Shown piece by piece: positions 34,946 through 43,457 of a stretch of DNA of 64,000 nucleotides (its first letter is position 1; each line of letters starts with the position of its first letter). Position numbers and translations under genes: made by a program. Under the pieces are notes generated by a model, which searched no databases, was not told the origin of the DNA, and saw only the letters and a program-made list of their open reading frames with translations. The DNA is from Hyphomonadaceae bacterium UBA1849. GTDB taxonomy: Bacteria; Pseudomonadota; Alphaproteobacteria; Caulobacterales; Hyphomonadaceae. The stretch is from positions 238,894 through 302,893 of the forward strand of contig DDIN01000008.1 of assembly GCA_002338565.1 (NCBI GenBank), in the 5' to 3' direction.

Positions 34946-34963
34946 AAGGCAAAATTTAGCCTT
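34946..34963 (-). terminator. Weak terminator hairpin after pyrD
   Basis: AAGGC - AAAATTTA - GCCTT, followed on the minus strand by TTAT. It is short and only weakly supported; pyrD ends 11 bases upstream. Confidence 0.35.
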
Positions 34964-34973
34964 CAGCTGCAGA

Positions 34974-35999
34974 TTAACTGCGATATCCCACCAAGCCCCG
35001 ATTGATGTCCGACACCATATCGACACCAAGATAAACCAGAGCTGAATAAACCTGAACGGCGTGCGCTCCGGCACTTAATTTTTTGTAAGCCTGTTCAGCA
35101 GAGCTAATTCCGCCCGCTCCAATCAGGTCAAAACGCCCTTCAAGGCGGTCTGCAAAGGCACGCAGAATTTTCGTCGATAATTCAAAGAGCGGCGCACCCG
35201 ACAGTCCGCCCATCTCGCCCTTATGAACACTTTGAAGCGAATCTGGGCGTTCCAGCGTCGTGTTAGAAATAATCAAACCGGATAGCCAGCTGCCCGCCAT
35301 CTCGACCACACCGACAATGTCGTCGATTGCGGTTTCATCGAGGTCTGGCGCGAGCTTCAGGAAAACAGGGCGCGAGACCTTGTCTGCCTCGGCCGCAGCA
35401 GAGGCCGCTTCACCGCATCGGGTCAGAAGGTCTGTCAGAGATGACTTATCCTGAAGGCCGCGTAGGCCTGGCGTGTTTGGCGAGGAAATATTGATCGTCA
35501 CATAGTCGCAATGCGCCCAGACGGCTTTCACGCCGGTCTCATAATCGGCAATCTTGTCTTCGCTGACCTTATTCGCGCCGACATTCGCGCCGAGCTTGGC
35601 CTGTCCGCGATACTTTTTCAGATTGGCGATAAAGACATCCAGCCCGTCATTATTAAAGCCCATACGGTTGATCACCGCGCGGTCTTCGGTGAGGCGAAAC
35701 AGGCGTGGACGCGGATTGCCCGGCTGAGGCTGCGGCGTCACCGTTCCACATTCGACAAAGCCGAACCCGAAGCCGGACATGGCGCTTGGTACTTCGGCGT
35801 TTTTATCGAAACCGGCAGCAAGGCCGAGCGGTGAATTCAGTTCCAGACCGGATTTAGGAAGCACTGTCTTGAGCGATGGATCAAGCTGAGGTGCCCCCTT
35901 TGGCCCGAAGCCGGCTTTGAGCGCCTTGATCGTCATGCGGTGCGCGGTTTCCGGTTCGAATTTCGTCAGAACCGACTGGCCCAGTTTATAGATCGACAT
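34974..35999 (-). CDS. pyrD: Dihydroorotate dehydrogenase, class 2
   Basis: PyrD oxidises dihydroorotate to orotate with quinone as acceptor at the inner membrane, in pyrimidine synthesis. The 341-aa product has the class 2 N-terminal amphipathic region (FEPETAHRMTIKAL), PLGLAAGFDKNAE, ECGTVTPQPQPGNP, INRMGFNNDG, the catalytic serine in NISSPNTPGLRGLQ, and the C-terminal FMN site (LIGAGGISS, VQVYSALV). An in-frame extension up to 36218 is rejected because GGAAGGG lies seven bases before the ATG at 35999, which also matches the family N-terminus. Confidence 0.96.
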   Translation of the reverse strand: MSIYKLGQSVLTKFEPETAHRMTIKALKAGFGPKGAPQLDPSLKTVLPKSGLELNSPLGLAAGFDKNAEVPSAMSGFGFGFVECGTVTPQPQPGNPRPRLFRLTEDRAVINRMGFNNDGLDVFIANLKKYRGQAKLGANVGANKVSEDKIADYETGVKAVWAHCDYVTINISSPNTPGLRGLQDKSSLTDLLTRCGEAASAAAEADKVSRPVFLKLAPDLDETAIDDIVGVVEMAGSWLSGLIISNTTLERPDSLQSVHKGEMGGLSGAPLFELSTKILRAFADRLEGRFDLIGAGGISSAEQAYKKLSAGAHAVQVYSALVYLGVDMVSDINRGLVGYRS

Positions 36000-36112
36000 G
36001 GAGCGCCCTTCCGCATGAATCGCCATTTTCACGCGCCTAGTTAGCGCGTCCAGAAGCTCGAGGGAACCATGGTCGCGAGCCGCTTGTTTCCTTTTCATCG
36101 AAAGGAAGACAT

Positions 36113-36334
36113 ATGACCACGAAGAACAGTTATTCAGTCGGCGACAGAGTGGAATGGGATTGGGGAAACGGCACCGCCTCCGGTGAAGTGCAAAAAGTTT
36201 ACACCCAAAAACGAACACTGAAGATCAAAGGCGAAGACGTCACTCGCGACGCCAGCGAAGACTGCCCAGCCTATCGAATTGAGACCGAAGATTCAGAGGT
36301 CCTCAACAGCCATTCGGAAGTTCGTAAGGCCTAG
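36113..36334 (+). CDS. DUF2945 family protein (TUDOR-like)
   Basis: This 73-aa protein starts with SVGDRVEWDWGNGTASGEVQKVY, the hallmark of DUF2945 (hypervirulence-associated TUDOR domain) proteins, and ends in ...YRIETEDSEVLNSHSEVRKA. AAGGAAG precedes the ATG. It may bind protein or nucleic acid, but its cellular role is unknown. It overlaps only the rejected extension of pyrD. The S24 regulator gene follows on the same strand after an 80-base gap. Confidence 0.85.
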   Translation: MTTKNSYSVGDRVEWDWGNGTASGEVQKVYTQKRTLKIKGEDVTRDASEDCPAYRIETEDSEVLNSHSEVRKA

Positions 36335-36352
36335 CATAACAAACACACTAAA

Positions 36353-36370
36353 ATAGGTAGACATTCCTAT
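36353..36370. promoter_or_regulatory. Inverted repeat ATAGG-N8-CCTAT before the S24 regulator
   Basis: Five-base arms lie 44-61 bases upstream of the regulator's start codon. Family members usually repress their own genes, so this is a candidate self-operator (inference). Confidence 0.4.
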
Positions 36371-36413
36371 ATCATGTGGTAATTATCGGAAAACATACCC
36401 ATAGGAGGTGGGC

Positions 36414-37031
36414 ATGCGACATTCCGATATGTGGAAAGGCCTCGACCTTCTTGCCGAGCGTCATGGTCTTTCAGCCTCAGGCCTTGCCCGCACTGCCGGT
36501 CTCGACCCGACATCATTCAACAAATCCAAGCGCGTTTCACGCGATGGCAAAGCCCGTTGGCCCTCAACGGAAAGTGTCTCTCGCGCGCTGGAAGCGGTCG
36601 GCTCCACCTTTGAAGAGTTCGCAGACCTTGTGGAAGGTCGTCCGGGGCGCTCTGTCCCGCTCATCGGCCTCGCGCAGGCTGGCAATGACGGCTATTTCGA
36701 TGATTCCGGCTTTCCTGTCGGGCAAGGCTGGGAGGCGATCCGCTTTCCGGGGCTGACGGATGAAGCTGTCTACGCGCTCGAAATCACTGGCGACTCTATG
36801 GAGCCCATCTTCCGCGAAGGCGACCGCGTTATCGTAGCGCCGGGTGCGCAGGTGCGCCGCGGCGACCGCGTCGTCGCAAAAACCGTTCAGGGCGAAATTC
36901 TGGCTAAAACGCTGGGCCGCACCACCGAAGACACGGTGGAGCTGATCTCGGCCAACCCTGCCTATCCGGTTCGCAAGGAAGCCCGCGCATCGATCCGCTG
37001 GATGGCCCGCATTTTATGGGCCAGCCAGTAA
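36414..37031 (+). CDS. S24-type autocleaving transcriptional regulator
   Basis: This 205-aa protein has an N-terminal helix-turn-helix (LAERHGLSASGLARTAGLDPTSFNK) and a C-terminal S24/LexA-like serine protease domain: Ser128 in TGDSMEP and Lys156 in RVVAKT. An Ala89-Gly90 pair just before the protease domain matches the position of LexA/CI self-cleavage. Such regulators derepress on DNA damage. The perfectly placed AGGAGG site selects the ATG at 36414 over GTG 36408. It may be a phage-derived repressor, but no phage genes are nearby. Confidence 0.85.
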   Translation: MRHSDMWKGLDLLAERHGLSASGLARTAGLDPTSFNKSKRVSRDGKARWPSTESVSRALEAVGSTFEEFADLVEGRPGRSVPLIGLAQAGNDGYFDDSGFPVGQGWEAIRFPGLTDEAVYALEITGDSMEPIFREGDRVIVAPGAQVRRGDRVVAKTVQGEILAKTLGRTTEDTVELISANPAYPVRKEARASIRWMARILWASQ

Positions 37032-37053
37032 GATCAGAGATCACACTAACGGA

Positions 37054-37500
37054 TCAGGCGAAGACTTCCGCATCCACCTCTCTCGGTCGGTGCGGAAGCA
37101 TTTTATGGTAGACGAACGCTTTCCAGATTCCGCGTCCCAGGAAGAATGGACCGATCAGATTGATCCAGCCAGGATTGGTGAATTGTCCTTCCATGAGCGC
37201 CAGAACGAACTCGGCCCAATTCAGAATAAAGAAGATCATGCCTAGAATCAGCGCGACGCGCGATTTCATGAACCAGCCGAAAAAGCCAAGCGCAGCCGCA
37301 ACAGCGATGTAGAGGCCAAGCGTCACCTGCAGATAAATCTCTTCACCGGGAGGCGTATCGACCATATTAACGTTGAAGAACATCAGCCCAAGCTGCAGCG
37401 CAGCGAGCCCGGCCAGCAGCCATAGCATGACCGCGCCGCCCTTCACGGCTTTTCGCGCGATCAGAAATCCTGTTTCATCGAACGTCTGAGTGTTTTCCAT
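37054..37500 (-). CDS. Four-segment membrane protein of unknown function
   Basis: This 148-aa protein has four hydrophobic segments (about residues 22-41, 56-75, 80-98 and 105-130) and a charged N-terminus. No recognised motif; the layout resembles small integral proteins of unknown function. GGAGGG precedes the ATG. It is convergent with the S24 regulator (22 bases apart). Confidence 0.7.
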   Translation of the reverse strand: MENTQTFDETGFLIARKAVKGGAVMLWLLAGLAALQLGLMFFNVNMVDTPPGEEIYLQVTLGLYIAVAAALGFFGWFMKSRVALILGMIFFILNWAEFVLALMEGQFTNPGWINLIGPFFLGRGIWKAFVYHKMLPHRPREVDAEVFA

Positions 37501-37577
37501 GGCAAATCCCTCCCCGCCATTCAGGAGGGCAGATCATCAGCAAGGGCCAGAAAACACAAGCTTAAATTGATCTAATC

Positions 37578-37982
37578 CTAGCTTGCCAGTTTCTGCGCGT
37601 TCGGGCCGTACTGCATATCAATGCCTTTGATGTGCGCCGTCAGCCAGTGCTTCAGAAAGAAGAAGAACCCGTCGTCCAGCTTACCATGGCTGGCATGGGC
37701 CGCTTCCGCATAACCCGTGAACTTCTTCAGAAGGTCTTCATGAATGAGTTTATGCGTTCTGAACTTCGGATAGCCGGAACGCTCCATAAAGTCTTCCTCA
37801 TCCTTGAAATGTTGGACCGTTGCCGCGCCAAGCGCATCGAGAATATCGAGGACTTCCTTACCGGTTTTTCCGGCGTCTCTGGTATCGTGCAGGCGGTTCA
37901 TCAGGTCTAGCAGCCCCTGATGTTCGCGGTTCATCTGATCGACACCAACATCCAGGCTCGCATCCCAGTTCATAATGGTCAT
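37578..37982 (-). CDS. Bacteriohemerythrin
   Basis: This is a diiron oxygen-binding four-helix bundle protein (134 aa). All seven iron ligands are present at canonical spacing: His21, His58, Glu62, His77, His81, His117 and Asp122 (motifs EHQGL, HFKDEEDFM, HKLIH, HWLTAHIKGID). It stores or delivers O2, or senses it. ATG 37982 follows GGAG at good spacing; an open extension to 38153 lacks the family sequence. It is monocistronic. Confidence 0.94.
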   Translation of the reverse strand: MTIMNWDASLDVGVDQMNREHQGLLDLMNRLHDTRDAGKTGKEVLDILDALGAATVQHFKDEEDFMERSGYPKFRTHKLIHEDLLKKFTGYAEAAHASHGKLDDGFFFFLKHWLTAHIKGIDMQYGPNAQKLAS

Positions 37983-38243
37983 TACAGGTCTCCAACAGCA
38001 AAATCTGGAAATACCCATACAAATACACCGGTTAATATCCTGTACGCTTTTATTCATCATTTTCGCGCTATTGAAGAAAAAAGAGAGAAACGGCTGAAAA
38101 TTTATTTGCCAGCATTCACGGGCCTTCTGCGCCTCTGCGCGAGAGATTTCCACAGCCCATTAACGAATCGTTAATCCGGTGGCTTGCCTGATTCTGCGAA
38201 TACGTCGAGTCTTTCTTCACTCACGAATAAAGGACCACCCCCA

Positions 38244-38624
38244 ATGGCCCGCATAAGCACGCAAAATGCACTCGAAATCTGGTGTGATGTCACCTCTCAG
38301 GTGGTCAGCGGCGACTGGCCCGACCTGACGCTCCGCCAGCAGGCGATCCTGATGCAGGTATACCTGAAGCCACAACCTCACACAGTTCGCGGCCTCGCCC
38401 GCACGCTGAACATCACAAAGCCGGCCGTCACACGCGCGATCGACGCCCTGTCAGCTCTGGATCTGGTAAAGCGGAAAAAAGACCCGTCCGACCTGCGTAA
38501 TGTTCTGATCCAGCGCACAGTGAAGGGGTCGGTATTCCTCAGCGAGTTCTCGGAACTCTTTATCAAGGAAGCGTCGGAACGCGGCCTGATCAGTGAGGAA
38601 GATACAGAAAAGGCGGCCGCTTAG
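38244..38624 (+). CDS. MarR-like winged-helix DNA-binding protein
   Basis: This 126-aa protein has an all-helical start (NALEIWCDVTSQVVSG) and a central winged helix-turn-helix (TVRGLARTLNITKPAVTRAIDALSALDLVKRKKD), with the wing residues DLRNVLIQRT, as in MarR-type regulators. The ATG at 38244 has AAAGGA at good spacing; an upstream frame start at 38184 does not fit. The terminator overlaps its stop codon. The regulated genes are unknown; no adjacent divergent target is present. Confidence 0.8.
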   Translation: MARISTQNALEIWCDVTSQVVSGDWPDLTLRQQAILMQVYLKPQPHTVRGLARTLNITKPAVTRAIDALSALDLVKRKKDPSDLRNVLIQRTVKGSVFLSEFSELFIKEASERGLISEEDTEKAAA

Positions 38625-38634
38625 GACCGCCTTT
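38609..38634. terminator. Bidirectional terminator overlapping the winged-helix stop codon
   Basis: AAAGGCGG pairs with CCGCCTTT across a 10-base loop that contains the stop codon TAG. It serves the regulator (+) and the convergent DUF4167 gene (-). Confidence 0.8.
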
Positions 38635-38644
38635 CTTAAATGGC

Positions 38645-39292
38645 TTAGCTGTCGACAGCTTCGACACTGTCTGTGTCGAGATCACTGGCAGGCGTACGCG
38701 CCATCATAGCGCGAAGGCCGGCATCATCATCAGAACCATTGTCATCCGATGCTTTAGCATTGCCCGCTTCATCGTCATTGCGACGGCGGCGCGCTGGACG
38801 GCGGCGACGCGTTTCCTTGCGCTCACCTTCATCAGACTCTGAGTCAGAAGACGCTTCTTCGGCCTGATCGTCATCGCTGTCGCCATCAACAACCTTCATC
38901 TCGTCGACATTGTTATTGTCGCGGTCACGATTGCGGTCGTTGCGGTTATTGCGGCGGTTGCGGCCCTGATTGCGATCCTGACGCTCTGAAGTTTCGCCAG
39001 ACTGATCGTCAGCGCTCGCTTCATTGTCCTGATCGTCTCCATCCTGATCGTCCTGCGGAGGACGCTCTTTCGGCTGGTTCGCCATCATAATGCGGAAATA
39101 GTGTTCCGCGTGCTGGAAGTAAGCTTCCGCATTAATTCGATCGCCAGAGGTTTGAGCATCCCGGGCATACTGGAGATATTTTTCGTAAATCTGGTTGGCG
39201 TTACCACGAATTTTTACGTCCGGTCCATTGCTCTCATATGAACGATTGGCCGGATTGCTTGGCTTACGCCCACGCCCACTTCGGCGTTTCAT
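38645..39292 (-). CDS. DUF4167 family protein
   Basis: This 215-aa protein has a conserved N-terminal DUF4167 domain (residues about 16-70: GPDVKIRGNANQIYEKYLQYARDAQTSGDRINAEAYFQHAEHYFR) and a long disordered acidic/Arg-rich tail. The domain is found downstream of prmC in many alphaproteobacteria, as here, and its N-terminal basic segment suggests nucleic-acid contact. The function is not established. The gene follows prmC after a 168-base gap with its own promoter region. Confidence 0.88.
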   Translation of the reverse strand: MKRRSGRGRKPSNPANRSYESNGPDVKIRGNANQIYEKYLQYARDAQTSGDRINAEAYFQHAEHYFRIMMANQPKERPPQDDQDGDDQDNEASADDQSGETSERQDRNQGRNRRNNRNDRNRDRDNNNVDEMKVVDGDSDDDQAEEASSDSESDEGERKETRRRRPARRRRNDDEAGNAKASDDNGSDDDAGLRAMMARTPASDLDTDSVEAVDS

Positions 39293-39396
39293 ATATCCAT
39301 CCTGCGTCTGCTGATAGCCAGTAGCTAACTACTAGAAATGACAGCCCTTCGTTCAGTGCATCAGTTTCAACGAATCTGAAGGGGAGCCCCGACTTA

Positions 39397-39412
39397 AACC
39401 AGTCAACTGGTT
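39397..39412. promoter_or_regulatory. Palindrome AACCAGT-CA-ACTGGTT upstream of DUF4167
   Basis: A perfect seven-base inverted repeat in the promoter region, 105 bases before the DUF4167 start. Candidate regulatory site. Confidence 0.35.
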
Positions 39413-39460
39413 CGCGTACTTCTGCCTAGCGTCAATCTTCGATTCCGCCAAGCCCTTTTT

Positions 39461-40321
39461 TCACTGTTTTCTTCCGAGTACCACACGATCATGCCCTGAA
39501 AAGTCTTTCAGAATGGTCAATTCCGCAAAACCATGCCCACCCAGCAGTTTCTCAACGGCCATTCCCTGATCATAGCCGATTTCAAAGGCAAGCCATGCCC
39601 CCACCTTCAAACTGTCATCACAAAGACTTGTGATCGCACGATAGGCATCGAGGCCGTCTTCGCCGCCATCAAGCGCCAGATGCGGGTCGTGATTCAGCAC
39701 TTCCGGGTCGAGCGTCTTCATAACGTCAGATACGATATAGGGCGGATTAGACATAACGACATCGGCTTGGGAGATCGCTTCACGCCCGACCTCCCAGCTG
39801 CCCTTAAGCAAGGTCACACGCTCCTGAACGCCCACACGGACGGCATTCTCGCGCGCCAGGCTCAGCGCATCAGGACTCAGGTCGACAGCTGTTCCCGTCC
39901 ACCGGGGGCGATAGTGCAGAAAGCTTTGCAGAAGGCAGCCCGTGCCCGTGCCAAGATCGACACCGCTTCCCTGCTCTACGCCCTCAGTCAGAGACATCGC
40001 CGCTTCAACCAGCCTTTCACTGTCTGACCGCGGCGCCAAAGCGCGCTCATCGGTGAGAAAGCTCAGGCCCATAAAGTCGACATGCCCGATGATGAGCGAC
40101 ACCGGTTCGCGGTTCTTACGGCGCTCAATCATCTTATCGAACAGGGCAGCCAGCGTATCATCCACGACATCCTGCTCACGCATAATAAAGTCGGATGAAG
40201 AGATGCCCGCCGCCTCGAACAGCAAAAACTTTGCGTCCTCGCGCGCGCCATCAATACCAGCCTCATCTAGCTGCGATGCGCCCCTTTGAAGAAGCCCCCG
40301 ATACGTCAGCTCAGCGCTCAC
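39461..40321 (-). CDS. prmC: Release factor glutamine methyltransferase
   Basis: PrmC methylates the glutamine of the GGQ motif in release factors RF1/RF2. The 286-aa product has the N-terminal helical domain, the SAM motif VDLGTGTG at 121-128 and NPPY at 192-195. The usual RPDTE segment reads RSDSE here (about residues 98-102), a mild divergence. The start codon overlaps the stop of the MOSC gene (ATGA), so translation is coupled. It shares its operon with prfA, its substrate gene. Confidence 0.92.
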   Translation of the reverse strand: MSAELTYRGLLQRGASQLDEAGIDGAREDAKFLLFEAAGISSSDFIMREQDVVDDTLAALFDKMIERRKNREPVSLIIGHVDFMGLSFLTDERALAPRSDSERLVEAAMSLTEGVEQGSGVDLGTGTGCLLQSFLHYRPRWTGTAVDLSPDALSLARENAVRVGVQERVTLLKGSWEVGREAISQADVVMSNPPYIVSDVMKTLDPEVLNHDPHLALDGGEDGLDAYRAITSLCDDSLKVGAWLAFEIGYDQGMAVEKLLGGHGFAELTILKDFSGHDRVVLGRKQ

Positions 40322-41085
40322 GCCCGCTCCAGCCGGTCACCAACACTTACAATGCCGGTTTTAGCGACATGCGCATATAGCCCGAGCGTGTTGCGCCCGA
40401 AATGCTCGTGCAGCAACGGCACGGTATCAAGATCATAGCCCTGCCCATCCGGACTGGCATGTGTCGCTTTACAGCGGACCGTCGGCTTGAAGACGCGAAG
40501 CTCTGCTTCGCCAAGCTTCAGAATATCGCCCTCTGCCCATTCGTCTTCTTCCCAGGCAGACAGCCCGTCAAAGACGAGATTCATGCGAAAGCGGGAGGCT
40601 TCGACCTCACGACCAAACGCCTGCGACACCGCATCAACGCTTGCCAGATTGAGAAGTGAAACATGGCCAAGATGATGATCTGAAAAGCGGAACGCGCCCG
40701 GCGCTTCCAGAACCTTTAGCGGCCCGGGAAAGGCCTCACCGAAACTCGAGGCGAGATAATCTGCCAGCCTGTCGCGCCCGGCTGCGTCACGAAGACTGAA
40801 CGCGCGGGCCTCGCCCGTCTCATCTGTGATGTGAAACTGACCGCTCGCCTCGTCAAAGCGCGTTTGGAGCTTTGCAACCACCGCGCTGCGCGCGAGCACA
40901 GTGAACTTCATCTTGCTGACATGCTCAGGCGCGTCCGGATCAAACCCTGACGGGCCATTCTCAATCGCGTAGACACGATCTGCGGGAAAGCCTTCGCCCT
41001 CGGTTAGAGCAACGGCATCCACCGCCTCGGGCGTGAAACCCTTCACCGGATGGCGGTAAATCGCTGCAAGCCGCCCTGCCGACAT
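40318..41085 (-). CDS. MOSC domain protein (YcbX-like)
   Basis: This 255-aa protein has an N-terminal MOSC_N domain (AIYRHPVKGFTPEAV) and a C-terminal MOSC domain (SRFRMNLVFDG...FKPTVRCKATH...LGLYAHVAKTG). The Cys in PTVRCKATH is the family's molybdenum/sulfur-binding residue. Related proteins accept activated sulfur or bind molybdopterin in N-hydroxylated base reduction. It sits between prfA and prmC, which are normally adjacent, and overlaps prmC by four bases. The coupling is unusual. Confidence 0.85.
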   Translation of the reverse strand: MSAGRLAAIYRHPVKGFTPEAVDAVALTEGEGFPADRVYAIENGPSGFDPDAPEHVSKMKFTVLARSAVVAKLQTRFDEASGQFHITDETGEARAFSLRDAAGRDRLADYLASSFGEAFPGPLKVLEAPGAFRFSDHHLGHVSLLNLASVDAVSQAFGREVEASRFRMNLVFDGLSAWEEDEWAEGDILKLGEAELRVFKPTVRCKATHASPDGQGYDLDTVPLLHEHFGRNTLGLYAHVAKTGIVSVGDRLERA

Positions 41086-41087
41086 GA

Positions 41088-42164
41088 TCAGCCTTCAGCT
41101 TCCATATCTGCGAGCTTGGCAGCCTGATCTTCTGCCAGAAGCGCGTTGATCACATCGCCAAGGTCATCACCCGCCAGAACGGTATCCATTTTATGGAGCG
41201 TCAACTTGATGCGGTGATCAGACACGCGGTTTTCCGGGAAGTTATACGTACGGATTTTCTCCGAACGGTCACCAGACCCGACCTGAGACTTACGCGCTTC
41301 AGAGCGCGCAGCGTCTTTCTCTTCGCGCTCTTTCTCGTAGAGGCGGACTTTAAGAACTTCCATCGCCTTGGCGCGGTTGGCGTGCTGTGACTTCTCAGAT
41401 GAGGTCACGACGATACCGGTTGGAAGGTGGGTGATCCGGACAGCAGAGTCAGTCGTGTTGACGTGCTGACCACCCGCGCCGGACGCGCGCATCGTATCGA
41501 TGCGGATATCTTCCTGTTTGACTTCAATTTCGACATTCTCAGGCGCAGGCAGAACCGCAACGGTCGCCGCCGAGGTGTGAATGCGCCCGCCGCTTTCAGT
41601 CTTCGGAACCCGCTGCACGCGATGCACACCGGATTCAAACTTCAGCTTACCGAACACCCCATCGCCTTCGATTTCTGCGATGATTTCCTTATAGCCACCC
41701 GCATCACCTTCAGAGGCGGAGATGACGTTCATCTTCCAGCCCTGAAGCTGGGCGTAGCGTTGGTACATGCGGAAAAGATCGCCTGCGAACAGCGCAGCTT
41801 CATCACCACCCGTACCGGCACGCACTTCGAGCACCGCGTTCGCATCATCATCCTGATCTTTCGGCAGAAGCAGGATCTGAACTTCGTTCTCAAGATCGGG
41901 AATCGACTCTTTCAGCGCGTAGTATTCCTCGCGAGCAAGCTCTGCCATGTCAGGGTCATCGCCCTCCATCATGGTTTCGGCTTCTTCATAGTCGGCGCGG
42001 GCCTGCGCAAGCTCTTTTGCCTTCTCGGCAACAGGGCGCAGTTCGGCATGCTCTTTCGACAGCGCAACAATCTCGTCCGGATCGGACACCGCACCCATAC
42101 GGGCTTCGACTTCCTCAAAGCGGTCGATTACCTGTTCGAGGCGGTGCGCTGGAATAGTGGCCAT
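41088..42164 (-). CDS. prfA: Peptide chain release factor 1
   Basis: RF1 recognises UAA/UAG. The 358-aa protein has the RF1 recognition tripeptide PxT as PKT at 187-189 (most RF1 have PAT) and the catalytic GGQ at 231-233 (SGAGGQHVN). The N-terminal coiled domain is intact. It is the first gene of prfA-MOSC-prmC; the MOSC gene starts two bases after its stop. Confidence 0.96.
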   Translation of the reverse strand: MATIPAHRLEQVIDRFEEVEARMGAVSDPDEIVALSKEHAELRPVAEKAKELAQARADYEEAETMMEGDDPDMAELAREEYYALKESIPDLENEVQILLLPKDQDDDANAVLEVRAGTGGDEAALFAGDLFRMYQRYAQLQGWKMNVISASEGDAGGYKEIIAEIEGDGVFGKLKFESGVHRVQRVPKTESGGRIHTSAATVAVLPAPENVEIEVKQEDIRIDTMRASGAGGQHVNTTDSAVRITHLPTGIVVTSSEKSQHANRAKAMEVLKVRLYEKEREEKDAARSEARKSQVGSGDRSEKIRTYNFPENRVSDHRIKLTLHKMDTVLAGDDLGDVINALLAEDQAAKLADMEAEG

Positions 42165-42236
42165 TGTCTGATGATCTCCTGGAAGACGCCTGAGATAATC
42201 GAAGTCTGCCCGAATGAACAGAGGGCAGCGTGAGTT

Positions 42237-42893
42237 TCAGCCCTCTACATAGCTGGCTGGCGGCTCGGGCAGAAGCTGCATCGGCGAGAGTGTATCCACA
42301 TCTATGCGCAGCTCCACCTGCTCCACCTCTTTCACTTTGGCGCTACGATAGCGAATATGATGCCAGACGGCCTCACCCTCGGAATTCAGAAAATCGCGCA
42401 AAGAGAAAGACAGGCACGGAAACGCCTTCGAACTGAAATCATTGGCGAACAGAACGAGCGTCTGGCCGCTTTCCAGTTCCATCAGCAAAATATCCGATTG
42501 CTCGCCGCTGCGTACAACGCGCATGACAGAGCGCGCATCCACTTGCGCGATCCGGACGCGTGCGGCCTCGATCGCCGTTTCGAATTTGCGCTGATGGAGA
42601 CGGGACTCGCCAATCATGTCCTTGCTGATCCAGGCGATCAGCAGAAAGCCAAACCCGCCCCAGAACAGGTAAAGCCAGACATCAATTCCGTGCGAGACGG
42701 CGATAGAAATCCAGCACATCACGGCGACCAGCACCGCAATGACAGGCAGCCTAATAAGCCGGTGAAAGTGCATTTTCAGCACCGACCGCGAAACTCTGAG
42801 AAGATGCCTCAGATAGCGCAGTTCCGAAGCGGACGGTGCGCGATCTGTCGGCGTAAGGAATACAGGGTCAGGCTGAAATGCGTCTTGTGTCAT
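42237..42893 (-). CDS. Membrane protein with C-terminal soluble domain, unknown function
   Basis: This 218-aa protein has two hydrophobic segments (about residues 50-67 and 71-90). They precede a 125-residue predicted beta-rich cytosolic domain (RVRIAQVDARSVMRVVRSGEQSDILLMELES...VLFANDF). Its start codon overlaps the MAPEG stop by one base (TGATG), so the genes are translationally coupled. No family recognised. Confidence 0.68.
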   Translation of the reverse strand: MTQDAFQPDPVFLTPTDRAPSASELRYLRHLLRVSRSVLKMHFHRLIRLPVIAVLVAVMCWISIAVSHGIDVWLYLFWGGFGFLLIAWISKDMIGESRLHQRKFETAIEAARVRIAQVDARSVMRVVRSGEQSDILLMELESGQTLVLFANDFSSKAFPCLSFSLRDFLNSEGEAVWHHIRYRSAKVKEVEQVELRIDVDTLSPMQLLPEPPASYVEG

Positions 42894-43339
42894 CAGCCGA
42901 GGAATATGCGCAGAATCTCTCGCACCACAATGACAATCAGGCAGATTGTTGAAAGCGTGAAGACGAGGAAACGCGACACGACATGATTAACCGTGCACTG
43001 GATCAGAGAATGCACAACACGCAGCACGACATAACCCCACAAAAGCCCGACATTCACGCTGTCATGGCCACCGCCGAGAGACAGGAAGAATGCGAGCGCA
43101 TAGAAGATCACAGGCTGTTCCAGCAAGTGATTGTAATTGTCTGCTTTGAAGGCGACTGAATCCGGCAGTGCATTCGCAAGCTTGCCCGTGCGTTGTCCGT
43201 CCTGCGGATCAATTCCGGCTTTGCTCATGGCTGGAATACGCGTGGCATACATCCAGACCCAGATTATCAGCGTCCATGTAATCAACGCCAATACCGGCAG
43301 TAATGCTGCGCTATTCAGGCTTTCCATCGTTGTAGGCAT
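42893..43339 (-). CDS. MAPEG family membrane protein
   Basis: This 148-aa integral membrane protein has four helices and the MAPEG pattern (NALPDSVAFKADNYNHLLEQPVIFYALAF). MAPEG members are glutathione-dependent transferases or peroxidases in eicosanoid or glutathione metabolism; bacterial ones are detoxification-like. GGGAGAGAG precedes the ATG at 43339; an earlier frame start at 43366 lacks this. It is the first gene of a two-gene unit. Confidence 0.85.
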   Translation of the reverse strand: MPTTMESLNSAALLPVLALITWTLIIWVWMYATRIPAMSKAGIDPQDGQRTGKLANALPDSVAFKADNYNHLLEQPVIFYALAFFLSLGGGHDSVNVGLLWGYVVLRVVHSLIQCTVNHVVSRFLVFTLSTICLIVIVVREILRIFLG

Positions 43340-43457
43340 GTCTCTCTCCCGTTGTTTTTCTGGCACCTTATCTCAACCGACGCACAAACCTAGTTGAAAT
43401 GTCGAAACGAGTATGGTTAACCTTGATACAACTTAAACGTGCATTTTGGAGACTTGG

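Noticed and set aside
36000..36218. N-terminal extension of pyrD to 36218
   Set aside because: It has no family similarity, overlaps the DUF2945 gene and lacks a ribosome site; the ATG at 35999 matches class 2 PyrD.
37983..38153. N-terminal extension of the bacteriohemerythrin frame
   Set aside because: The extra 57 residues are unlike the family and lack a ribosome site; GGAG precedes the ATG at 37982.
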